A DNA stretch of 6,480 nt, taken from positions 1 to 6,480 of the forward strand of contig CAYQZZ010000089.1 in the NCBI GenBank assembly GCA_964422155.1. The letters are read 5' to 3'. Positions 1-4,799 of the stretch are shown piece by piece. The position numbers and the translations under genes are program-made. Every line of letters starts with the position of its first letter. The stretch's first letter is position 1. The notes beneath the pieces are model-generated. The model ran no database searches, was not told the origin of the DNA, and was given only the letters and a program-made list of their open reading frames with translations. The stretch comes from JBGPRB01 sp964422155 (GTDB lineage Bacteria > Chloroflexota > Dehalococcoidia > Dehalococcoidales > RBG-16-60-22).

Positions 1-197
1 TAGCCATAGACGGATGCCAGGTAGCCTGCGCAAAGAAAACCATCGAGCATGCCGGGCTTAAAGTGACCGACTGGATTTGCGTCACCGACGAAGGCATCAG
101 TAAAAGTCATAATCTCCTTCTGGAACAGGCGGACATCGAGTTTATTACCCAGAAAACTAGAGAATCACTGGCAAGGCCGCTAGGAGCCCCAAAATGA
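1..197 (+). CDS. DGC-domain putative zinc-binding protein, C-terminal part
   Basis: This gene enters from the left edge; its codons are in phase from base 3, giving 64 visible residues before the TGA at 195-197. The visible start reads AIDGCQVACAKKTIEHAGL, which contains the Asp-Gly-Cys motif and a second nearby cysteine (visible residues 5 and 9). A third cysteine follows at residue 26 in a WICVTDEGISK stretch. This pattern matches the DGC family, small cysteine-rich proteins annotated as putative zinc-binding and often found in arsenic-resistance operons; their biochemical role is not settled. The stop overlaps the start of the arsC remnant by ATGA, so the two were probably translationally coupled. 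The N-terminal half is outside the window, so completeness cannot be judged. The family call is by motif recognition only. Confidence 0.7.
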   Translation, partial: AIDGCQVACAKKTIEHAGLKVTDWICVTDEGISKSHNLLLEQADIEFITQKTRESLARPLGAPK

Positions 198-417
198 ATA
201 AAAGGATAAAGACAGTCCTTTTCGTCTGCGTACATAACTCCGGGCGCAGCCAGATTGCCGAGGACAGAAGACTGGGCACTGGAAGACCCGAAAGGGAAAA
301 ACCCTGGAACAGGTCAGGAAGATAAGGGACGAGATAAAAGAACAGGTCTGTAAGCTGGTAAAGGAAGTTGTTTCTTCTTTAACTGCTATTCGTAATTTTA
401 GTACCCCGAAAAAATAA
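194..417 (+). pseudogene. arsC: arsC remnant: arsenate reductase (LMW phosphatase type) with internal deletion and frameshift
   Basis: The start is intact: an AGGAG at 182-186 precedes ATG 194, and the first 23 codons (194-262) include VLFVCVHNSGRSQIAE. That is the CX5R P-loop of thioredoxin-coupled arsenate reductases, with Cys12 and Arg18. The reading frame then fails, ending at TAA 323-325 after 43 codons. In the next frame, 264-299 gives TEDWALEDPKGK, the family's C-terminal region with its conserved Asp-Pro. After one extra A in an AAAAA run (296-300 area), the third frame from 301 continues TLEQVRKIRDEIKEQV to TAA 415-417. Compared with members of about 130-140 residues, roughly 80 residues are missing, including the region that holds the two relay cysteines. 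The product cannot be a working reductase. The extra A could be a sequencing error, but the missing middle is hard to explain that way. Confidence 0.85.
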
Positions 418-422
418 AATGC

Positions 423-428
423 AGGGGA
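423..428 (+). promoter_or_regulatory. Ribosome binding site of the FKBP-thioredoxin gene
   Basis: AGGGGA lies 8 bases before ATG 437. The in-frame ATG at 419 lies upstream of it and has only A-rich sequence before it, so 437 is the better start. The site falls just after the last codon of the arsC remnant. Confidence 0.6.
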
Positions 429-436
429 TACGTTTA

Positions 437-1258
437 ATGACGAAGAAAAATTATTTTGCCCTGGCAATTGTAATCCTGCTGGGCATAATTTTAGTGAATG
501 GATGCGGAGGTCCGGTATTAGCTAAAAGCGGCGATACCGTCAGGGTACATTACACCGGAAGGCTGACGGACGGCACGGAATTTGATACATCAATCGGTGG
601 TGAACCGTTAGAATTCACCCTAGGACAAGGCCAGACAATCTCCGGCTTTGAAAAGGCCGTGATAGGGATGAAGGTCGGGGAATCTAAAACAATTGCCATT
701 CCTGTTGATGAAGCCTATGGCCCGCGCCGTGATGATCTTATAGTAGAAGTCGGCAGAGACAAACTTCCACCGGACATTATCCCGGAAGTCGGTATGCAAC
801 TACAGACAAGTCAAGGAATTATAACGATTATCGACGTAACTGAAACGACAATACAATTAGATGCCAACCATCCCCTGGCTGGCCAGGACCTGACCTTTGA
901 CATTGAGCTCGTTGAAATCGGGGGTTCCCAATCACAGGAGTCGACATTAACTTCAATACCTCTATCGAAAGCTTTATCCAGCGGCAAGCCAACGCTGGCA
1001 GAGTTCGGACGGGGCACCTGTATCCCCTGCAAACAGATGAAGCCCATCCTGGAAGACTTGGCAATGGATTATAAGGAGGGGCTAAATGTATGTATTGTCA
1101 GTGTGGATGAATATCGCGACCTTACAAACTTCTATAAGGTGATGGCGATACCCACCCAAATAGGTTTTGACAGCAGTGGTAAAGAGATATTCCGACATGT
1201 AGGCTTTTGGGCGAAGGAAGATATTGTCGCAAAACTTGCGGAGATAGGAACAAAGTAG
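437..1258 (+). CDS. Lipoprotein fusing SlyD-like FKBP prolyl isomerase to a thioredoxin domain
   Basis: The 273-residue product begins with Lys residues and a hydrophobic segment (about 6-20) ending in LVNGC. This resembles a lipobox with Cys23 as the lipid-modified residue, so the protein is probably anchored outside the membrane. Residues 30-161 form a SlyD-type FKBP domain: VRVHYTGRLTDGTEFDTS carries the Tyr, Phe and Asp of the active site, then ISGFEKA, AYGPR, and after an insert-in-flap segment NHPLAGQDLTFDIELVEI. The normal FKBP tryptophan is Phe here, as in SlyD relatives. A linker (about 162-180) leads to a thioredoxin domain (about 181-271) with CIPC at 195-198 and the cis-proline motif AIPT at 237-240. 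Expected roles are prolyl isomerisation and thiol exchange in the cell envelope. It lies 1 base before a CcdA gene, the family expected to reduce such a domain. The fusion is plain in one uninterrupted frame; the substrate is unknown. Confidence 0.9.
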   Translation: MTKKNYFALAIVILLGIILVNGCGGPVLAKSGDTVRVHYTGRLTDGTEFDTSIGGEPLEFTLGQGQTISGFEKAVIGMKVGESKTIAIPVDEAYGPRRDDLIVEVGRDKLPPDIIPEVGMQLQTSQGIITIIDVTETTIQLDANHPLAGQDLTFDIELVEIGGSQSQESTLTSIPLSKALSSGKPTLAEFGRGTCIPCKQMKPILEDLAMDYKEGLNVCIVSVDEYRDLTNFYKVMAIPTQIGFDSSGKEIFRHVGFWAKEDIVAKLAEIGTK

Positions 1259-1259
1259 C

Positions 1260-1955
1260 GTGGAATGGTTATCTAATTATATCGGCGAGCTTCTACAGAC
1301 CCAGGGATGGCTGGCTTTTCCAGCCTGTTTCTTCGGGGGCATTGTTTCCAGCGCCAGTCCGTGCGTATTGGCGATGATACCGCTGGTCATCGGCTATGTT
1401 GGCGGCTACGCGGAAGGCTCGCAGAAGAAAGCCGTCCAGTATTCACTGATGTTCACGCTGGGGCTGACTATCACTTTTACCATCCTGGGAGTGATTGCCG
1501 GCGTGTTGGGCAGATTGTTCGGGGATGTGGGTCAATTCTGGTATTACATTCTGCCGCCAGTCGCTATCCTGCTGGGGCTTTACCTCCTGTTTGCCGATAA
1601 ATTGAGTTTCAATATCGGCCTTCCCCAGCGTTTTTTACCCAAGAAAAAAGCTCTTCTCGGAGCCTTTCTATTAGGGCTTTTCTTTGGAATTGTAGCCTCT
1701 CCCTGTGCCACTCCGGTGCTGGCGGTAATACTTACGTTTGCCGCCACCAAGCAGAATATCGCTTATAGTGGAGGGTTACTGCTGGCTTATGCCCTGGGAC
1801 ACTGGGTGCTGGTGCTCGGCGCCGGTATCTCGGCGGGCTTTGCCCAGAAGGTGCTGGCATCAAAGGGGATCGCCAATTTCTCCAATTACTCTAAGAAAGT
1901 TGCGGGGGTAATTTTGATTGGGGTAGGGATATATCTTATCACCTATCTATTTTAA
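1260..1955 (+). CDS. CcdA/DsbD-family transmembrane thiol-electron transporter
   Basis: The 231-residue membrane protein has about six hydrophobic segments. It carries the paired signatures of the family: SASPCVLAMIPLVIGYVGG around Cys35 and GIVASPCATPVLAVILTFAA around Cys149. Family members move reducing equivalents from cytoplasmic thioredoxin to extracytoplasmic thioredoxin-fold proteins through these two cysteines. The length suits the compact CcdA form, without the periplasmic domains of full DsbD. Translation probably starts at GTG 1260, with AGGA at 1246-1249 about 10 bases upstream, one base after the stop of the FKBP-thioredoxin gene. That neighbour is the obvious candidate partner. 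Whether it serves cytochrome c maturation cannot be read from the window; no cytochrome or haem-handling gene is seen here, which favours a dedicated partner (inference). Confidence 0.92.
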   Translation: MEWLSNYIGELLQTQGWLAFPACFFGGIVSSASPCVLAMIPLVIGYVGGYAEGSQKKAVQYSLMFTLGLTITFTILGVIAGVLGRLFGDVGQFWYYILPPVAILLGLYLLFADKLSFNIGLPQRFLPKKKALLGAFLLGLFFGIVASPCATPVLAVILTFAATKQNIAYSGGLLLAYALGHWVLVLGAGISAGFAQKVLASKGIANFSNYSKKVAGVILIGVGIYLITYLF

Positions 1956-1966
1956 GGAGATGTGAG

Positions 1967-2176
1967 ATGCTTGAAGCGAGGAAAACTGCTGTCTCCTTTG
2001 ACGAGCAAGATATTTTGGAACTGCAAAGGATTATCATTGATAACGATGAAAAAGAGGCGTTGCAGTTTGTTAAAAAAGCTGTCTATGACCGTATTTTATA
2101 TTCCCAGCAGGGCAAGCTGAAATCACACCTGGATGCCGCCAACCCGGTGGAAGGATTTATCCAGCGTACAAAATAA
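1967..2176 (+). CDS. Small unidentified protein A (69 aa), paralog of the 50-aa protein at 3297
   Basis: I do not recognise this family. The ATG has an AAGGAG at 1954-1959 overlapping the stop of the CcdA gene, 7 bases before the start, so it is a credible gene. The product is charged and likely helical, with no signal peptide, membrane segment or cysteine. Its core, ILELQRIIIDNDEKEALQFV, matches LMELQRILLDEDSEAALQFL in the small protein encoded just after the permease gene. The N-terminal stretch before the core (TAVSFDEQD) also parallels ITLVLNDEE there. It has a longer C-terminal tail (about residues 48-69) without counterpart in the shorter paralog. It lies between the CcdA and ACR3 genes in the same transcription unit. 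A cytoplasmic helical regulator or adaptor is possible but not shown. Confidence 0.75.
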   Translation: MLEARKTAVSFDEQDILELQRIIIDNDEKEALQFVKKAVYDRILYSQQGKLKSHLDAANPVEGFIQRTK

Positions 2177-2187
2177 AAAATGATGTC

Positions 2188-2192
2188 AGGAG
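2188..2192 (+). promoter_or_regulatory. Ribosome binding site that fixes the ACR3 start at GTG 2198
   Basis: AGGAG sits 5 bases before GTG 2198. The in-frame ATGs at 2180 and 2183 lie upstream of this site, 3 to 6 bases after the previous stop codon, with only A-rich sequence before them. The GTG start gives an N-terminus of the form (f)MSKQQKTVTGRLSFLDRF, typical for ACR3 proteins. Confidence 0.7.
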
Positions 2193-2197
2193 TGATA

Positions 2198-3280
2198 GTG
2201 AGTAAACAACAAAAAACTGTAACCGGCAGGCTCTCCTTCCTCGATAGGTTTTTAACGCTATGGATTTTCTTGGCGATGGGTCTGGGTGTGGGGCTGGGGT
2301 ATTTTATTCCGGCCGTTGCTGACGCCATCGACTATTTCTCGATAGGCACTACATCCATACCTATCGCCGTCGGGCTTATTTTAATGATGTACCCGCCTTT
2401 AGCCAAGGTAAGATACGAGGAAATGGGATCGGTCTTCCGCAACTGGCGGGTATTGCTATTATCGCTCGTGCAAAACTGGGTCATCGGGCCTATCCTGATG
2501 TTCTTACTGGCAGTGCTGTTCCTCGGCAAAATCTGGCCTTATCCCGACTATATGTACGGACTGATAATGATTGGCCTGGCGCGCTGCATCGCTATGGTCA
2601 TCGTCTGGAACGAGCTAGCCAAGGGCGACCATGAATACGCCGCCGGCCTGGTAGCCTTCAACTCCGTTTTCCAGATTGTGTTTTATACGGTCTATGCATG
2701 GATTTTTATCACCATATTACCGCAATGGTTCGGACTCAAAGGCTCAGCGGTTGAAGTTACCATGGGAGAAATCGCTAAGAGTGTGTTTATCTATCTTGGA
2801 ATCCCCTTCTTCGGCGGTATGTTGACCAGGTTCTTTCTCATCAAAGCGAAGGGCCGCGAATGGTACGAAGGGAAATTTATCCCCAAAATCAGCCCCATCA
2901 CGCTAGCGGCGCTGCTGTTTACTATCGTGGTGATGTTCTCGCTCAAAGGCGAGCTTATCGTGCAGATACCGCTGGACGTGGTAAAGATAGCGGTGCCTTT
3001 ACTTATCTATTTCGTGATAATGTTCCTTGTTTCGTTCTACATGGGCAAGAAGATCGGAGCTGACTATTCAAAGACTACCAGCATCGCCTTTACTGCCGCC
3101 AGTAATAACTTTGAGCTGGCCATTGCGGTGGCAGTGGCCGTCTTCGGCATCGGCTCCGGGCAGGCGTTTGCCGCGGTTATTGGACCACTGGTGGAAGTGC
3201 CGGTACTGATAAGCCTGGTAAATGTAGCTCTGTACTTTCAGCGAAGGTATTTCACAGGGAAGTCGATAGCTACAGTATAA
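2198..3280 (+). CDS. acr3: ACR3-family arsenite permease
   Basis: The 360-residue integral membrane protein exports As(III) (in some members Sb(III)) out of the cytoplasm, driven by the proton motive force. Family signatures run through it: LSFLDRFLTLWIFLAMGLG at the N-terminus, MMYPPLAKVRYEE, and IGLARCIAMVIVWNELAKGD containing Cys130, which by position is the family's essential transport cysteine and the only cysteine here. Further signatures are NNFELAIAVAVAVFG with Glu306 and IGPLVEVPVLISLV near the C-terminus. Length and the expected ten membrane segments agree with the bacterial ACR3 group; the protein appears intact. It is set between two small paralogous genes and follows a CcdA gene. 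No ArsR repressor or ArsA ATPase is visible in the window. The product name arsB is often given to such genes, but the sequence is ACR3, not the unrelated ArsB. Confidence 0.95.
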   Translation: MSKQQKTVTGRLSFLDRFLTLWIFLAMGLGVGLGYFIPAVADAIDYFSIGTTSIPIAVGLILMMYPPLAKVRYEEMGSVFRNWRVLLLSLVQNWVIGPILMFLLAVLFLGKIWPYPDYMYGLIMIGLARCIAMVIVWNELAKGDHEYAAGLVAFNSVFQIVFYTVYAWIFITILPQWFGLKGSAVEVTMGEIAKSVFIYLGIPFFGGMLTRFFLIKAKGREWYEGKFIPKISPITLAALLFTIVVMFSLKGELIVQIPLDVVKIAVPLLIYFVIMFLVSFYMGKKIGADYSKTTSIAFTAASNNFELAIAVAVAVFGIGSGQAFAAVIGPLVEVPVLISLVNVALYFQRRYFTGKSIATV

Positions 3281-3296
3281 ACTTCAAGGAAAATGA

Positions 3297-3449
3297 ATGA
3301 AGAAATCTATCACTCTGGTACTCAACGATGAAGAACTTATGGAGCTTCAACGCATCCTGCTGGATGAAGACTCTGAAGCGGCTCTTCAATTTCTGAAGAC
3401 TTACCTGGACAAGCAGGTCAAAGCAACCATTTCTGGGGAAGACCATTGA
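3297..3449 (+). CDS. Small unidentified protein B (50 aa), paralog of the 69-aa protein at 1967
   Basis: A 50-codon gene starts at ATG 3297, 6 bases after AAGGA (3286-3290), and ends at TGA 3447-3449. It begins MKKSITLVLNDEELMELQRI and contains LLDEDSEAALQFLKTYLDKQ before a short tail. The match to small protein A covers the N-terminal strand, the LQRI core with its Asp/Glu-rich turn, and the ALQF-K segment; this supports it as a real gene despite its size. It has no cysteine or membrane segment. The family is unknown to me. It directly follows the permease gene, as protein A directly precedes it, so the pair may be functionally tied to the transporter or may reflect a local duplication (inference). 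Protein A's extra C-terminal 20 or so residues are absent. Confidence 0.75.
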   Translation: MKKSITLVLNDEELMELQRILLDEDSEAALQFLKTYLDKQVKATISGEDH

Positions 3450-3478
3450 AAGCCCTGGTTTGAGCTCCCGGGACGGAG

Positions 3479-3508
3479 TTATAATGATAAATCTGATATA
3501 ATTTATAA
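3479..3508 (+). promoter_or_regulatory. Probable promoter or operator before the thioredoxin array
   Basis: The 78-base gap between small protein B and the first thioredoxin gene contains two perfect TATAAT hexamers, at 3480-3485 and 3497-3502, inside a very AT-rich stretch bounded by TTATAA at 3479-3484 and 3503-3508. No good TTGACA box lies at standard spacing; TTGAGC at 3460-3465 is 14 bases from the first hexamer, which is short. The stretch is a loose palindrome that could also bind a repressor. The gap is larger than nearly all others in the window, which fits a separate start of transcription for the genes from 3528 onward. Confidence 0.4.
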
Positions 3509-3527
3509 AAATAACAGGAGGTAGAAC

Positions 3528-3974
3528 ATGGAAATCGTTGTAATAGGAACAGAACCGCCGTGCATTCGCTGTCACACCACTTTTAAACGAGCGAAGGAAG
3601 TAGCTCAACAATTCTCTCAGGATATCGTGGTCAAGAAAGCCGCCATACACACGCCGGAAGCGGAGAAATACGGGAAGGTCGAAGGTGGTCACGTTATAGG
3701 AGAGGCTGGCAAGGTCAAGCCAGACTTTGAGAGCATGAGGAAATTGCTCGGCGACCTGGATGCCTTGAAAGCTCACGAAGAAAAAAATGAGAAGCTCATT
3801 GACGCCAAGCTGAAAGAACTGGAGAAAGTGCTCGCTCCGGTGAAAAAGAAGGCTAAAGAACTGGGATTCCTGATGACTCCCGTCCTGGTAGTCAACGGCC
3901 AGGTTAAGTCCATGGATTATGTACCGTCCAAAGAAGAGATAAAAGCCTGGATTGAAATCGAATCCAAAAGATAA
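3528..3974 (+). CDS. Thioredoxin-fold protein 1 (CIRC) with a helical insertion
   Basis: The 148-residue cytoplasmic protein has AGGAGG at 3516-3521 before its ATG. The N-terminus MEIVVIGTEPPCIRC places a redox CxxC at 12-15, followed by a helix (HTTFKRAKEVAQQF). The C-terminus has the cis-proline motif LMTPVLVVNGQV (proline 118) and a final helix. These parts match the small glutaredoxin-like/thioredoxin_3 type and the next protein in the array. Between EKYGK (about 46-50) and LGFLMTP (112-118) lies an extra stretch of about 64 residues. It is mostly Lys, Glu and Leu (for example NEKLIDAKLKELEKVLAPVK) and should be helical, perhaps a hairpin or coiled coil. Family members are usually near 80 residues, so this is an elaborated form. 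The likely role is dithiol-disulfide exchange; the insertion may give partner specificity or dimerisation (inference). Confidence 0.85.
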   Translation: MEIVVIGTEPPCIRCHTTFKRAKEVAQQFSQDIVVKKAAIHTPEAEKYGKVEGGHVIGEAGKVKPDFESMRKLLGDLDALKAHEEKNEKLIDAKLKELEKVLAPVKKKAKELGFLMTPVLVVNGQVKSMDYVPSKEEIKAWIEIESKR

Positions 3975-3990
3975 AGAGTATATCAGAGGG

Positions 3991-3995
3991 GGAGG
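3991..3995 (+). promoter_or_regulatory. Ribosome binding site that fixes the thioredoxin-fold 2 start at 4000
   Basis: GGAGG within GAGGGGGAGG lies 4 bases before ATG 4000. An in-frame ATG at 3952 lies inside the previous gene, has no such site, and would add 16 residues that do not resemble the family's N-terminus. Confidence 0.75.
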
Positions 3996-3999
3996 TAAG

Positions 4000-4254
4000 A
4001 TGATAGAGGTTAAAGTTTTCGGCACCACTCCGCCGTGTGCCAAGTGCAAAGAAGTAACCAAGCGGGCAAACAAGGTTGCGGAGAAGTTTCCGGGCAAGAT
4101 TTCCGTAACCCATTTCGATGCTTTATCAGCCGAAGGTGATAAGTATGGTATCCTGATGACACCTACTATAGTGATTAACGATAAGGTTGTATCCATCGGC
4201 AAGGTGCCCACTGATGATGATATCGAGAAAATGATTAAGAGGGAAATGGAATAG
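4000..4254 (+). CDS. Thioredoxin-fold protein 2 (CAKC), compact form
   Basis: The 84-residue protein has the full compact fold: strand VKVFGTTPP, CAKC at 13-16, helix KEVTKRANKVAEKF, strand ISVTHFDA, cis-proline motif ILMTPTIVIN (proline 55), strand KVVSIGKVP and a final helix. This is the arrangement of the small archaeal and bacterial glutaredoxin-like/thioredoxin_3 proteins. It is the closest relative of thioredoxin-fold protein 1 in this window: both share the motifs TxPPCxxC, (E/D)KYG and LMTPxxVxN, but this one passes directly from DKYG to ILMTP. It should act as a cytoplasmic dithiol carrier; the donor and acceptor are not identifiable. It begins 25 bases after the previous gene. Confidence 0.88.
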   Translation: MIEVKVFGTTPPCAKCKEVTKRANKVAEKFPGKISVTHFDALSAEGDKYGILMTPTIVINDKVVSIGKVPTDDDIEKMIKREME

Positions 4255-4258
4255 ACCT

Positions 4259-4522
4259 ATGCCAGTGATAATGGAAGTGTTCAGCGGCGATCCTCCCTGC
4301 CCGGCATGTAAAGATGTCTTAGCGCTGGCCGATGAGTATGCCGCAAAATACAAAGGCAAACTGGAAGTCATTAAGTTAATCGGGAAACAGGCCATGGCCA
4401 GGTTCGAGGAATGTAAGCTTGGTTGTACGCCGGCCATCGTAATTAACGAGACAATACGAATTGAGGGGATATGTCCCAGTTACACTACTCTGGATAACGC
4501 CCTTAAAGAGGCCGGACTGTGA
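4259..4522 (+). CDS. Thioredoxin-fold protein 3 (CPAC) with extra cysteines
   Basis: The 87-residue protein begins four bases after the previous stop. It has VIMEVFSGDPPCPAC with CPAC at 14-17, a helix, a strand LEVIKL, the cis-proline region CTPAIVINE (proline 58) and a final helix. Beyond the active-site pair it has Cys52 and Cys56 just before the cis-proline, and Cys72 in a GICPS turn. The GICPS turn is shared with the next protein as GFCPS, whereas proteins 1 and 2 have a valine-proline there. The Cys52-Cys56 pair next to the cis-proline could be a second redox site or help bind a metal or metalloid (inference). The start at 4259 has only a distant AGAGGGA (4238-4244), so translation may depend on coupling; ATG 4271 is an alternative start without a better site. 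Confidence 0.85.
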   Translation: MPVIMEVFSGDPPCPACKDVLALADEYAAKYKGKLEVIKLIGKQAMARFEECKLGCTPAIVINETIRIEGICPSYTTLDNALKEAGL

Positions 4523-4782
4523 GTAAGGTAAAACTCGAGGCTTTCTTCTCAATCTCCAACGACTCTAATGACGTGTTTTTGTCCGAACTACTTAAAGAAA
4601 TTGCGCATGAGTTCGGCGATAAGGTGGAGATTATCTCCCACAAGGGTAAAAATGCGCTATCTGACGATTACCACCTGACAGCAACCCCGGCAATAGTCAT
4701 CGAAGAGATGATTAAGATAATAGGTTTCTGCCCCAGCAAAGAGACTATCGTGTTAGCGTTGAGAGAATCCGGAATGGAATAA
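4519..4782 (+). CDS. Thioredoxin-fold protein 4 without the CxxC motif
   Basis: The 87-residue product starts at GTG 4519, overlapping the previous stop by GTGA, with AAAGAGG at 4505-4511. Its length, strand-helix order, cis-proline motif TATPAIVIEE (proline 57) and ending GFCPSKETIVLALRESGME parallel thioredoxin-fold protein 3. The active-site loop has become FSISNDSND (about 10-18), with no cysteine. The only cysteine is Cys71 in the GFCPS turn. It therefore cannot perform normal dithiol exchange, though the frame is intact and the coupling suggests it is made along with protein 3. It could be a structural partner, a binding protein using Cys71, or a diverging copy. The paralog relation is clear by eye; the role is not. 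Confidence 0.82.
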   Translation: MSKVKLEAFFSISNDSNDVFLSELLKEIAHEFGDKVEIISHKGKNALSDDYHLTATPAIVIEEMIKIIGFCPSKETIVLALRESGME

Positions 4783-4789
4783 ATTAGAT

Positions 4790-4794
4790 GGAGG
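4790..4794 (+). promoter_or_regulatory. Ribosome binding site that fixes the DUF169 start at 4800
   Basis: GGAGG lies 5 bases before ATG 4800. An in-frame ATG at 4788 overlaps this site and has no Shine-Dalgarno of its own, so the later start is preferred. Confidence 0.7.
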
Positions 4795-4799
4795 CTAAT

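Noticed and set aside
180..467. A 95-codon open frame on the minus strand across the arsC remnant.
   Set aside because: The + strand in this stretch clearly encodes arsC fragments, and the minus-strand product has no recognisable feature.
1307..1600. A 97-codon alternative frame inside the CcdA gene.
   Set aside because: It overlaps conserved CcdA motifs in the correct frame, and its product is arginine- and cysteine-rich without family resemblance.
3463..3480. A 6-bp stem (AGCTCC/GGAGTT) after small protein B, considered as a terminator.
   Set aside because: It includes a G-T pair, is short, and is not followed by a T tract.
3270..4211. A 313-codon open frame on the minus strand opposite the first two thioredoxin genes.
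   Set aside because: It lies opposite two well-supported genes with family motifs and good ribosome sites, and its translation shows no recognisable domain. It is a by-product of codon use on the + strand.
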